Part shown: positions 6,918 through 15,414 of the stretch, piece by piece
Position numbering within the stretch: the first letter of the stretch is position 1
Layout of the letters: every line of letters begins with the position of its first letter
The notes under the pieces: model-generated
Databases searched by the model: none
What the model saw: only the letters and a program-made list of their open reading frames with translations
Told to the model about the DNA's origin: nothing
From: CAYWFP01 sp964457365
GTDB taxonomy: Bacteria > Planctomycetota > SZUA-567
DNA length: 17,754 bases
Direction of reading: 5' to 3'
NCBI GenBank assembly: GCA_964457365.1
Contig: CAYWFP010000084.1
Span: 1 to 17,754 of the forward strand
Program-made: the position numbers and the translations under genes

Positions 6918-8174
6918 CTATCCCGCGAACCACTCGCGCAGGACAGTGATAATGCGCAGGAGCTCCTCCTCGGTGACGATGTACGGCGGCATCGTGTAGG
7001 CGTAGCGCTCGAACGGCCGCAGCCAGACCCCGCGCTCGGCGGCGAAGGTCTGCAGCCCCTCGAGGCTCTTGCGGTTGTAGACGTCCACCACGCCGGTGGC
7101 GCCCATGACGCGGACGTCCTTGACCTTGTCGGACTCAAGCGGCAGCAGGTGCTCCCGGAGCAGCGCCTCGATGCGGGCGATCTTGCCGAGGTAATCCTCG
7201 CGCTCGAAGAGCTCTATCCCGGCCAGCGCCACCGCGCACGCCAGCGGGTTGCCCATGAACGTGGGGCCGTGCATGAACGCTTTCTTCGGATCGTCCGCGA
7301 GGAAGACCTCGAAGACCTCGGAGGTGGCCAGCGTCGCCGAGTGGCCGAGATATCCCCCGGTCAGCGCCTTGCCCAGGACGAGGATGTCGGGGCAGACCTC
7401 GGCCTTGTCGGCGGCGAACATGGCACCGGTGCGGCCGAAGCCGGTGGCGACCTCGTCGAAGACGAAGAGCACCTCGTGCTCGTCGCAGAGGCGGCGCGCC
7501 TGCCGCAGGTATTCTTCGCTGTACATGTTGAAGCCGCCGGCACATTGCATGAGCGGTTCGGCCACGAAGGCGGCCAGTTCGTCCCCGTGCGTCTCCAGCG
7601 CTTCGTTGAGCGTGACGATGTCGCGGTAGATCTCGTCACTGCCGGCATCCTCCAGCGGCGTCGGGGCGTCCAGGAAGAGTTGCTCGGGAAGAAAGCCCTT
7701 GAAGAGCGCGTGCATTCCGTCGTCGGGATCGCAGACCGACATCACGCCGCAGGTGTCGCCGTGGTAGGCCTTCCGCAGCGCCAGGAAGCGGCGCTTGGCC
7801 GGCCGGCCGCGGTTGGCCCAGTACTGGACCGCGAGCTTCAGGGCAATCTCCATGCCGACGCTGCCGCTGTCGCCGTAGAAGACATGGCTCAGACCTTCCG
7901 GCGTGATCTCGATCAACTTCGCCGCCAGGTCCATCGCCGGCGCGTGGGTCAGCCCGCCGAGCATGACATGGGCGACTTTCTCGAGCTGTTCGGTCAGCGC
8001 GCGATTGAGCGCGGGATGGTTGTAGCCGTGGATGACGCACCACCAGGAGGCGATGCTGTCGATCAGCTCGCGCTCGTCCTTCAGATGAAGCGTACAACCG
8101 TGAGCGTCCACCACCTCGAGGGGACTCTCCATCAATTGCATCTGCGTGTAGGGATACCAGATCCGCATCGTCAT
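6918..8174 (-). CDS. bioA: Adenosylmethionine-8-amino-7-oxononanoate aminotransferase
   Basis: This 418-residue class III PLP aminotransferase makes 7,8-diaminopelargonate in biotin synthesis, with S-adenosylmethionine as the usual amino donor. Visible landmarks are WYPYTQM near the N-terminus, DSIASWW and GYNHP, GDSGS (101-105, phosphate binding), YHGDTCG, VFDEVATGFGRTG (Asp240) and the PLP lysine in LVLGKALTGG (Lys269). GPTFMGNPLACAVA is also typical. The ATG at 8174 is chosen because GAGGGAG lies six bases upstream and because a strong promoter at 8212-8239 would exclude an in-frame ATG at 8243. No other biotin gene is in the window. It converges on the aminopropyltransferase gene with a one-base gap and no terminator hairpin between them. 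Confidence 0.95.
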   Translation of the reverse strand: MTMRIWYPYTQMQLMESPLEVVDAHGCTLHLKDERELIDSIASWWCVIHGYNHPALNRALTEQLEKVAHVMLGGLTHAPAMDLAAKLIEITPEGLSHVFYGDSGSVGMEIALKLAVQYWANRGRPAKRRFLALRKAYHGDTCGVMSVCDPDDGMHALFKGFLPEQLFLDAPTPLEDAGSDEIYRDIVTLNEALETHGDELAAFVAEPLMQCAGGFNMYSEEYLRQARRLCDEHEVLFVFDEVATGFGRTGAMFAADKAEVCPDILVLGKALTGGYLGHSATLATSEVFEVFLADDPKKAFMHGPTFMGNPLACAVALAGIELFEREDYLGKIARIEALLREHLLPLESDKVKDVRVMGATGVVDVYNRKSLEGLQTFAAERGVWLRPFERYAYTMPPYIVTEEELLRIITVLREWFAG

Positions 8175-8211
8175 GCTGTGCTCCCTCGGCGTCATGCTAC
8201 TCACGGAATCC

Positions 8212-8239
8212 ATTAGAGTCAAACCCGTGCCGGTGTCAA
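8212..8239 (-). promoter_or_regulatory. Sigma-70-type promoter for bioA
   Basis: Reading the - strand, TTGACA (8239-8234) is followed after 16 bases by TCTAAT (8217-8212), a five-of-six match to TATAAT. Transcription would begin near 8205, leaving a leader of about 30 bases with the GAGGGAG ribosome site. This promoter decides the bioA start at 8174. Confidence 0.65.
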
Positions 8240-8341
8240 TCATGGTCGAAACGTCGCGACAGAACTCAACCCGTTCGCACCGTCGCGTCGATGAAACGAG
8301 AAGCGGGAGTCATCGCGCCGGCGATACGGAAAGGGAATCAC

Positions 8342-8512
8342 ATGGCCAATACCAAACAGCAATGCCACATGTGCGGCAGCAAAACATTCTGGCTCTCGAT
8401 CCACCTGCGTCTCATATGTGCCGAATGTCATCCTCCCGCCGACGAATCGCTGGTCAAGAAATGGATCGACCGGGACACCGAATCGAATACAGCGTTGCGA
8501 AAAGCCGGATAA
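8342..8512 (+). CDS. Small zinc-ribbon protein, 56 residues
   Basis: This short protein has two CxxC knuckles (Cys8/Cys11 and Cys26/Cys29) spaced by 14 residues, followed by HPPA, as in small stand-alone zinc ribbons. I recognise the CHPP ending from zinc-binding modules in several bacterial proteins but cannot name a function. The ATG at 8342 has AAGGGA five bases upstream and is preferred to an in-frame ATG at 8291. The C-terminal half is charged and probably helical. It lies divergent from bioA and upstream of the M32 peptidase, which has its own promoter, so it is probably a single transcription unit. It may bind nucleic acid or protein; this is inference. Confidence 0.6.
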   Translation: MANTKQQCHMCGSKTFWLSIHLRLICAECHPPADESLVKKWIDRDTESNTALRKAG

Positions 8513-8580
8513 ACCGGTCCGTTTTCGCACCAGACTAACCTTCCTCGCCGCGCCTTCGCCGCAACAATCCGGTTCCGCGG

Positions 8581-8609
8581 TTGACAACGTCCACCGGCGG
8601 TCCCATACT
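8581..8609 (+). promoter_or_regulatory. Sigma-70-type promoter for the M32 carboxypeptidase
   Basis: A perfect TTGACA (8581-8586) is followed by a 17-base spacer and CATACT (8604-8609). The predicted start near 8616 gives a 19-base leader containing GGAGA before the ATG at 8635. Because the promoter occupies the upstream in-frame TTG codon at 8581, it supports the later start. Confidence 0.6.
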
Positions 8610-8634
8610 GCATCCGGCGCAGAGCGGAGACGCG

Positions 8635-10152
8635 ATGAGCAAAGCCAAGCAGGCGTACAACAAACTGCTCGCGCACGTCCGCGAGACAGCGGTGCTGGGC
8701 TCGTGCGCGAGCCTGCTGCACTGGGACAAGGAAACGTACCTGCCACCCGGCGGAAACGCGCACCGCGCCGAGCAACTCCGTCTGCTGGCCGGTCTCTGCC
8801 ACAGCCGTGCCACCGCGCCGGAGATCGGCGACTGGCTCACCGTCTGCGAGAAGAGCAAACTCGTGGCCGATCCGGTTTGCGACGCGGCGGTCAACGTCCG
8901 CGAGATTCGCCGCCGGTACGACCGCAAGCTCGACATGCCGCTCAGGCTGGTGGAGGAACTCGCGCACGTCACGGCGACGGCGCACCCGCACTGGGTCGAG
9001 GCGCGCCGCACGGGCGATTTCGGTCTCTTTCAGCCCTGGCTCGAACAGATCCTCGCGCTCAAACGCGAGGAAGCCGAGGCCGTCGGGTATCGGGAACATC
9101 CGTACGACGCGCTGCTGGACGAATTCGAGCCGGGTGAAACCACCGCGCGCGTGCGGACGCTCTTCGACGAGTTGCAGCCGCACCTGGTGGACCTGATCGA
9201 CGCGGCGCGCGGGCGGATCGACGCGGATTTCCGAACCGGTCTCCCGGGAACCTACCCGGTGCCTACGCAACAGGCGCTCTGCCGCCGGATCGGCGAGACG
9301 CTCGGCTTCGACTTCGCCGCCGGCCGCATCGACACGGTGGTGCATCCCTTCTGCAGTTGCATCGGCCCCGGCGACACGCGCGTGGCCATGCGCTACGAAG
9401 AAGACCGCTTTCTCGAAGGCGTCTTCGGGATGATCCACGAGACCGGCCACGGGCTGTACGATCAGGGCCTGCCGGACGCGGCCTTCGGCACGCCGCTGGG
9501 CGAACCGGTCAGCTACGCGATCCACGAATCGCAGTCGCGCTTGTGGGAGAACATGGTCGGTCGCGGCGAAGCGTTCTGGCGGCACTTCCTCCCGCAGGCG
9601 AAAGAACACTTCCCCGACGCACTGGGCATGATCGACCTTCCGGACTTTCTGCAGGCATGCAACACAGTCAAGCCCTCGTTCATCCGCGTCGAGGCGGACG
9701 AACTGACCTACAACCTGCACATCATTCTGCGTTTCGAGATCGAAGAAGCCCTGCTGGCCGGCGCATTGCAGGTCGCCGACGTGCCGGCCGCGTGGCATGA
9801 GAAGTTCAAGAATCTACTCGACCTCGACGTTCCCGATCACAGCCAGGGCTGCCTACAGGACGTACATTGGTCCTTCGGCGGCATCGGCTATTTTCCCTTC
9901 TACGCCCTGGGGAACCTGTACGCCGCGCAGTTTTACGCCGCCGCGCGCGCAGCGATTCCCGGACTGGAGGAGAGCTTCGCCAAAGGCGATTTCGCCCCGC
10001 TGCTGACCTGGCTGCGCAACCATATCCATCTACACGGCAAACGTTTCCGCGCACGAGAACTGGTAGAGCGGGTATCGGGAAACGCTCTTGGCACCACGGC
10101 ACTGATCGCTCATCTGAAAGACCGGTACGGCCGGGTCGACAAAACCGATTGA
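8635..10152 (+). CDS. M32 family metallocarboxypeptidase (carboxypeptidase Taq type)
   Basis: This 505-residue cytosolic zinc peptidase removes C-terminal residues from peptides and has the typical length of family M32. The motifs are in order: HPF (237-239), the zinc site HETGH (268-272, His268 and His272 ligands, Glu269 catalytic), HESQSR with the third ligand Glu298, DELTYNLH, and GYFPFYALGN near the C-terminus. There is no signal peptide. The ATG at 8635 is preceded by GGAGA and by a promoter at 8581-8609. It is flanked by the zinc-ribbon gene and a receiver-domain gene, with no evident operon. Likely role is peptide turnover. Confidence 0.93.
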   Translation: MSKAKQAYNKLLAHVRETAVLGSCASLLHWDKETYLPPGGNAHRAEQLRLLAGLCHSRATAPEIGDWLTVCEKSKLVADPVCDAAVNVREIRRRYDRKLDMPLRLVEELAHVTATAHPHWVEARRTGDFGLFQPWLEQILALKREEAEAVGYREHPYDALLDEFEPGETTARVRTLFDELQPHLVDLIDAARGRIDADFRTGLPGTYPVPTQQALCRRIGETLGFDFAAGRIDTVVHPFCSCIGPGDTRVAMRYEEDRFLEGVFGMIHETGHGLYDQGLPDAAFGTPLGEPVSYAIHESQSRLWENMVGRGEAFWRHFLPQAKEHFPDALGMIDLPDFLQACNTVKPSFIRVEADELTYNLHIILRFEIEEALLAGALQVADVPAAWHEKFKNLLDLDVPDHSQGCLQDVHWSFGGIGYFPFYALGNLYAAQFYAAARAAIPGLEESFAKGDFAPLLTWLRNHIHLHGKRFRARELVERVSGNALGTTALIAHLKDRYGRVDKTD

Positions 10153-10202
10153 AACGGCGTGTCGCGCTTTACTCGTTTGCAGCAATCTTTCTCGAAAAAT
10201 CA

Positions 10203-10231
10203 TTGCTTAAGTTGCGATATGATTTTACCAT
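10203..10231 (+). promoter_or_regulatory. Possible promoter region for the receiver-domain gene
   Basis: The 143-base gap before the receiver gene holds an A/T-rich island unlike its surroundings. TTGCTT (10203-10208) and TACCAT (10226-10231) are 17 bases apart, and a better lone -10, TATGAT (10218-10223), lacks a good -35. I cannot choose between them, so this marks the region rather than an exact promoter. Confidence 0.25.
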
Positions 10232-10295
10232 GTAGTTGATGGAATGGATTGCCATGTGCTCCGATTCCCGGCTTTACGGAAAAAGCTGATATTCT

Positions 10296-13115
10296 ATGGA
10301 TAGTCACGAACGGTCGACGCAGGTTCTGCTAGCCGATCACAACGAAGAGCAGCGCCAAAAGACGCACATGCTGCTCGAGCGTCTCGGGCACGAAGCAATC
10401 GCGGTCGACAGCGCCGTCGGCGTGTTGCGCGCGGCGCGGCAGAAGAACCCCGAGATCATGATTCTCGATGCCATGTTGCCGGACAAACCGGTGCTGGAGT
10501 TGCTGCAGTGGATCCGCAACCAGAGCGCACTGGCCAAGTGCACGATCCTTCTCACCGCCTGGGAGACGGACCTCGAGCTGCTCAAGAAATGCATGGCCGC
10601 CGGCATCAACGGGTTTCTGCAGAAGCCGTTCACCGACGCGCAGTTCGACCGCGAACTCAAACGGCTGATCGCCATGTTGCCGCCGATTCCGGCGTCCGCT
10701 TCCGAACCGGAACCCGTGCCGCCAGATCCAGAACCTGAACCGGGATCCGCGCAAGAGGAAGCCGAAGCGGAAGCGGAAGCCGAAGCGGAAGCCGAAGCGG
10801 AAGAGGAGGAGGAGTATGTTTCGCCGCTGGCGGGAATGCAGTTCTCGGCCGCCGACGCGATTCTGGGCACCTCCGACGGTGCCTCGGCCACGCCGACGAC
10901 GACCCAGGCGGCACCCATGAGCAAGGGGCGCAAAGCGCCGCCCAAGCCCGCCGCGCCCGCGAGCCCCAAACCGCCCGCGGGCAACGACCTGCCGCCTCCG
11001 CCCGCGCCGGAACACCCCGCGGCGGTGGCCGTGGGCGAGTTCGAGGAGGACGCGGACACCGAGGACATCGACATCGTCTCCACCCGCGCCGACGGCTGCG
11101 AACCGCTGAAGGTGAGTCCCGAACTGATGAAAGTGGTGCAGGCGCGGCTCAAGGTGCTGGACGAGTTGGACGCGCTGGACCGGCAACGCGTGGAGATGCT
11201 CAAGGATCCGGAACTGCCCGAGGAGGTGAAGAGCCAGCTCAACATGCAGAGCCGCGAGGCGCGCGACATGCCCAGCGGCGCCAAGTCGGCCGAGCGGATG
11301 AAAAACCTGCAGGCCAAGCTCGCGGCATACCGCGACAAGGTCAACAGCGGCGAGATACCCGCGCCGCACCCGCTGCTGGAAGAGGCGTGGAACATGGCCC
11401 AGACGCAACGGCAGCTTTTAGTCCGCCGCGACGAGCTGCTGCCGCAGATCGTCAATCACACGCTGCCGCTGGCCAAGCAGGAACCGCTCTACGTCTTGTT
11501 GAAAGGCTTCCGTTTCCCCTGCGACATGCTCTACGCGCTGGCCTACTACGCGCTGGCGCTGGAATCGATCAACGCCCGTATCGCCGAGAAGCGCAAGAGC
11601 TCGCAGAAAAGCTTGAACAAGATGGAGGAATCCAAGAAGGGCCTGCTCGGCAAGCTGACGCGTTCCAAGGACGACGAGGACCGCGAGCGCGAGCTGCAGG
11701 AATCGACGACGATACTGGCCGGGCAGGTGCGCAACCTCACCCGCGAACGCCAGGCCATCGAGCCGGCGATGAGCGCGGAGTTCTGGAAGATCTACGAGTT
11801 CGCCGCCTGCCTCTTCGTCAGCGACAAGGTGTCGCCTGACAAGATGCCGCTGATCCGCGCGCTGCTGCGCTACGGCATGATCGGCCAGTCGCCGTGGTTC
11901 CTGCCCTCGGACGTGGCGAAGCTGCTGATCAACAACTGCACGATGAACGTGGTCGAGAACTGGGACTACGCCCAGAACGCCTGGCACGTCCTCTACGCCG
12001 ACGAGTACATCTACTTCTCGGTCCACAACTTGCTCACCCGCTCCATCGACGAGCAACTCGAGCTGACCCAGCGCAACACCCCCGCCTGGACCGCCGACAA
12101 GGCCCAGCGGCGCATCACCTACTGCAATCATCGCGAGTTCGTCCTCAACGAGCTCTCGGAGCAACTGCGCGAGCGCGTCGGCGACCTGAAGTTCAAGCTC
12201 GAAGAGACCGAGATGCGCAAGGGGCGGCTGATCAAGGGCAGCAAGGACTACAAGACCCAGGCGGCGGAACTGGCGCAGCAGATCCAGCACTGCAAGGTCG
12301 AGATCGCCCGTTTCGAGCGCGTCCGCGACCGCATCCGCGACCAGTTCCTCCCCGAGAACGACGACAAGCGCGAACAAGCCCGCGAGCGTCTCAAGAGCAC
12401 CGGCATCCGCCACTCGGTCTTCGACCTCGCGCGCAAGGAGGTGGCCGGCATCCACCGCGTCACCCGCCTCTGCGCCAAGCTGAAGGACCCGTTCCTGCCC
12501 TTCGTCCTGCGCGACAACTTCAAGCCCGACAGCGGCAACGTCAACGACCGCGAGAAGGCGATCAAACAGCTCGGCCACATCGAGCGCTGCGACAAGAACG
12601 TTTTCAAGGACGTGCTGATCCCGGCGAACAAGGCCGAGCGGCGCATCTACATCCGCTTCGCCCCGGTCTTTCTTCTGACGCCCGGCTGCGGCTTCCTGAG
12701 CTACTCGTGGAACCCGCGCATGGGCGTGGAGATCGGGCGGATGGTCTTCCCCGGCTACTGCCCGCGGCCGAGCATGGACGAGCGCCTGCTACACACGATG
12801 CTCGCGGACTTCCGCTGGGACACGAGCAAGGCCGCCGCGGGGGTGGACCTGCTGACCAGCGACACGCTGGTGGCGGCGTACTCGACGGTGCGCTGGGAGT
12901 ACCGCAAGCGCAAACGCGAGACGCGCGAGAAGGCGTTCATCTGGAACGAGCTCAACGACCGGCAGAACTGGCGCCGGCATTACGAACTCTTCCTGCAGAG
13001 CGCCATGGACCGCGGCAAGAAGCTCTTTTACAAGTGCCCGGAGGTCTACGAGGTGGTGCTGAAATACGTGGGCCTTCCCGAAGGCGTGGAGAAGATATCG
13101 AAGTACAGCCACTGA
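10296..13115 (+). CDS. Receiver-domain protein with large unrecognised C-terminal region
   Basis: This is a 939-residue protein. Residues 8-125 form a CheY-like receiver: acidic Asp14 (the usual neighbouring acid is Ala13), the phosphoacceptor Asp58 in MILDAMLP, Thr87 in LLTA, and Lys110-Pro111 in QKPF. It is followed by a Pro/Glu/Ala-rich linker (about 127-270) with an Ala-Glu repeat. The rest, about 270-939, has predicted coiled coils near 435-490 and 615-680 and a compact C-terminal part rich in aromatics and basics (about 740-939). I recognise no DNA-binding, GGDEF, EAL, HD-GYP or ATPase motif. No histidine kinase is in the window. The ATG at 10296 lacks a good ribosome site. It presumably receives a phosphoryl signal; the output is unknown. 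Codon use looks like its neighbours. Confidence 0.85.
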   Translation: MDSHERSTQVLLADHNEEQRQKTHMLLERLGHEAIAVDSAVGVLRAARQKNPEIMILDAMLPDKPVLELLQWIRNQSALAKCTILLTAWETDLELLKKCMAAGINGFLQKPFTDAQFDRELKRLIAMLPPIPASASEPEPVPPDPEPEPGSAQEEAEAEAEAEAEAEAEEEEEYVSPLAGMQFSAADAILGTSDGASATPTTTQAAPMSKGRKAPPKPAAPASPKPPAGNDLPPPPAPEHPAAVAVGEFEEDADTEDIDIVSTRADGCEPLKVSPELMKVVQARLKVLDELDALDRQRVEMLKDPELPEEVKSQLNMQSREARDMPSGAKSAERMKNLQAKLAAYRDKVNSGEIPAPHPLLEEAWNMAQTQRQLLVRRDELLPQIVNHTLPLAKQEPLYVLLKGFRFPCDMLYALAYYALALESINARIAEKRKSSQKSLNKMEESKKGLLGKLTRSKDDEDRERELQESTTILAGQVRNLTRERQAIEPAMSAEFWKIYEFAACLFVSDKVSPDKMPLIRALLRYGMIGQSPWFLPSDVAKLLINNCTMNVVENWDYAQNAWHVLYADEYIYFSVHNLLTRSIDEQLELTQRNTPAWTADKAQRRITYCNHREFVLNELSEQLRERVGDLKFKLEETEMRKGRLIKGSKDYKTQAAELAQQIQHCKVEIARFERVRDRIRDQFLPENDDKREQARERLKSTGIRHSVFDLARKEVAGIHRVTRLCAKLKDPFLPFVLRDNFKPDSGNVNDREKAIKQLGHIERCDKNVFKDVLIPANKAERRIYIRFAPVFLLTPGCGFLSYSWNPRMGVEIGRMVFPGYCPRPSMDERLLHTMLADFRWDTSKAAAGVDLLTSDTLVAAYSTVRWEYRKRKRETREKAFIWNELNDRQNWRRHYELFLQSAMDRGKKLFYKCPEVYEVVLKYVGLPEGVEKISKYSH
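10758..10803 (+). repeat. In-frame hexanucleotide repeat (Glu-Ala codons)
   Basis: About seven copies of GAAGCS (S = C or G) run in frame inside the receiver-domain gene and encode alternating Glu-Ala, followed by a short Glu run. Copy-number change by slippage would alter linker length in steps of two residues without breaking the frame. Confidence 0.8.
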
Positions 13116-13220
13116 CGAAACGCGTCAGTCGGCGCACGCTTCTTCTTCGCCGGACGGGTGCGGTTGCTTTGCCTTGCGCTCCTCGCTCTTCTCCATGGCG
13201 GGGCGGATTGACAAGGTTTG

Positions 13221-15368
13221 CTACTCGGGGCCTTTCAGCGCGAACGGCGAGTCGGGGTAGTCGCGCTTCAGGGTCGCCAGGGCCTTCCCGGCGGCCGCGT
13301 CGTCGCCGGCGTCGAGGTGGATCTGCGCGAGGCGGTACAGCGCTTCGGCGGCATAGGCGCTTTTGGGGCTGGCGGCAATGAACCAGCGGAGCTGCTTGAT
13401 CGCCTCGGGGCGGTTGCCGCTCGCCGCGGCCACGCGCGCGCGCAGGAGCGAACTCGAGCCGTCCATCTTCTCGAGCGGGTACTCCCATTCGAGGATATCC
13501 AGCCACTGCAGCGCCGCGTCGAAGTCGCCCTGGGCGAGGTAATCCTCGGCGGCCTTGTACAAGGCGCCCTTACGGACGGCATGTTGCGCGAAGGTGCGCT
13601 CGTAGAGCATCAGCGCCGCGGCGTCCGCGTAGGCTTTGCGCGCGCGACCGCCCTGCCCCTTCTGGCGGTAGATATCGCCGATGCGCAGCTTCGTGAGGCG
13701 GACGACGTTGTCCTCCAAAACCTCGGCGTAGCGGCCGACCACCTTGTCGTACTCGTTCAGCGCCGCATCGGGATCCTTCGAGAAGAAGAAGAGCGTGTCG
13801 CCCAGTTCCTTGGTGATCTCCGCGTCGGCCTTCCTCGACAACTTGCGCGTCAACCCCTCGCGAAAAACCGCGATCGCCTCGTCGGGACGACCGAGCGCGT
13901 CGCGCAGGCGCTCGCCCAAGAGCAGCGTCAGCTTTCCGGCAAGGCCGCGGTCAAAATCCTCCCGCGCGAGCGCTGCGCGGCAGGCGTCCACGACGGCCCG
14001 GTCGTATCCTTCGCCTTCGGACAGGACGCGCATGGCGAGGCGCAGGTCGTCTTCGTTCAGCTTGTCGAACGGGTACGCGGCGAGCGCGTCGAGATAAGGT
14101 TTCGGGTCGTCGAGCTTGCGTTCGATCTGGCGGGAGTAGTCGGGCTCGACCATGACGCGGAGCGAAACATCACAAGGCGTGTCGCCCTGTTTTCCGACAA
14201 AGCGGATCGTGCGCAAGCCCGGCCGGAGGTAGATATGCTCGACCGCCTGCCCGACAGCAGTGGTGTCGTCGTCGAAATGCCACGTGCCGGCGCCAACAGC
14301 ATTCGCCGTCGCAGGCCACGCGAAACGATACCGCAGCAACTGGTGCCCGTCGACCCAGGCCTCGCCGGCATTCTCGACCGCAATTCCGTCGAGTCGCGGC
14401 GCATACCGCGCCACCTTGCCGAACGCGCCGGGCGGGATCGGCACGACCTTCTTCGCCCCTGGCGGTTGCCACGCGGCGACGGCGACGGTCGGCCCGCCGA
14501 AGTTGAGGTGCCAGTAGGCGAAGCGATGCCTGCCCTTGCTCAGCTGGATCGTCTCGCGAAACCGGCTGTCGGCAACGGCGCCGTGCCCGCCGGGCCAGGA
14601 GATCACCTCCTGCTCGTCGATGAGCAGAAACGACGCGTCGTCGCTGGAGGTGGCGATGACGTATTCGCCGCCGCGCGGGCAATGGAGATAGCCTTCGTAG
14701 ACCGAGACGAATTTCTCGGCGGACGAGAAGGCGTGGTAGCCGTGATAGACGTTGGGGACGAAGCCGCGGCCGTAGGGTTTTCGCTCGGCGCGGCAGTCCT
14801 CGACCACCTTCTTCATCCGCTCGAAGGTATCGGCCGCGTCGCCGCCCTTGAACGGATACGTCGTCAGCAGCAGACCGCCGGGCGGATGCCAGCCCTTGAC
14901 GGTCTTCGGCGGCATACGTTCGGGCGGCACCCCGTGAAGCAGCAGCACCGGCGTCTCGCCGGCGGCGGGAAACGCCACGCGCAGGAAATCGCCGGGGCCG
15001 CGCTGCAGAATGGCAAACGGAAGCAATCGCTCCGCGGTAGCGACGAGCATCGTGTCGTCATTCATATCGCGCATGAACGGAGCATACAGCGTCGCCACGC
15101 CGACCCCGCGCGCTCCCGGCGGCGGTTGGAGAAGGATGCGGCCGGCCGCGCCGAATTGCTCGAGCGAGAACGACTTTTCCGGCTTCGCTTCCGGTTTTTC
15201 GTCCGTCCCGGCCTGCGGTTCGCCGTCCTGACCGCTCTTCTGCGCCGGGGGCGTCTCCTTCGCGGGCAACGCGACCGTCTTCTCGGGTGTCTCCGGAGGC
15301 GTCTCGCCCGCCGCCGCGGGCAGCGACATCAGAAGCAGGATCATTAAAAGGAAACGCGAAATATGCAT
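13221..15368 (-). CDS. Exported protein with PA14-like domain and TPR-type repeats
   Basis: This 715-residue protein starts with a signal peptide: MHISRF, a hydrophobic run to about residue 16, and an LPAAAG cleavage region near 20. A Pro/Glu/Lys-rich linker follows to about residue 65. Residues about 217-317 look like a PA14 beta-sandwich (FVSVYEGYLHCPRGGEYVIA, SDDASFLLID, LSKGRHRFAYWH). From about 420 to the end it is helical with TPR-like repeats (for example AEALYRLAQIHLDAGDDAAA). The ATG at 15368 is chosen over 15395 because it places the signal peptide at the N-terminus, although neither has a strong ribosome site. It follows the exported coiled-coil gene after 46 bases, probably in one operon. 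Likely periplasmic or cell-surface; PA14 domains often bind carbohydrate, but the ligand is unknown. Confidence 0.8.
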   Translation of the reverse strand: MHISRFLLMILLLMSLPAAAGETPPETPEKTVALPAKETPPAQKSGQDGEPQAGTDEKPEAKPEKSFSLEQFGAAGRILLQPPPGARGVGVATLYAPFMRDMNDDTMLVATAERLLPFAILQRGPGDFLRVAFPAAGETPVLLLHGVPPERMPPKTVKGWHPPGGLLLTTYPFKGGDAADTFERMKKVVEDCRAERKPYGRGFVPNVYHGYHAFSSAEKFVSVYEGYLHCPRGGEYVIATSSDDASFLLIDEQEVISWPGGHGAVADSRFRETIQLSKGRHRFAYWHLNFGGPTVAVAAWQPPGAKKVVPIPPGAFGKVARYAPRLDGIAVENAGEAWVDGHQLLRYRFAWPATANAVGAGTWHFDDDTTAVGQAVEHIYLRPGLRTIRFVGKQGDTPCDVSLRVMVEPDYSRQIERKLDDPKPYLDALAAYPFDKLNEDDLRLAMRVLSEGEGYDRAVVDACRAALAREDFDRGLAGKLTLLLGERLRDALGRPDEAIAVFREGLTRKLSRKADAEITKELGDTLFFFSKDPDAALNEYDKVVGRYAEVLEDNVVRLTKLRIGDIYRQKGQGGRARKAYADAAALMLYERTFAQHAVRKGALYKAAEDYLAQGDFDAALQWLDILEWEYPLEKMDGSSSLLRARVAAASGNRPEAIKQLRWFIAASPKSAYAAEALYRLAQIHLDAGDDAAAGKALATLKRDYPDSPFALKGPE

Positions 15369-15414
15369 ACGAACTCGGGCGCCCGGACGACGCATGGCAG
15401 AAGTCGGCGACAGT

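Noticed and set aside
6873..8216. 447-codon open frame on the + strand
   Set aside because: It is the antisense shadow of bioA, which has all its catalytic motifs on the other strand.
10329..11455. Two long - strand frames opposite the receiver gene
   Set aside because: Their Phe/Arg/Gly and Ser/Ala repeats are simply the antisense reading of the Glu-Ala repeat and the receiver domain.
13111..13129. Seven-pair hairpin at the end of the receiver-domain gene
   Set aside because: The stem is real but overlaps the stop codon and is not followed by a T run on the + strand, so I do not call it a terminator.
13218..15347. 709-codon open frame on the + strand
   Set aside because: It lies antisense to the PA14-like/TPR protein, whose signal peptide and domains are clear; the + translation has no domain pattern.
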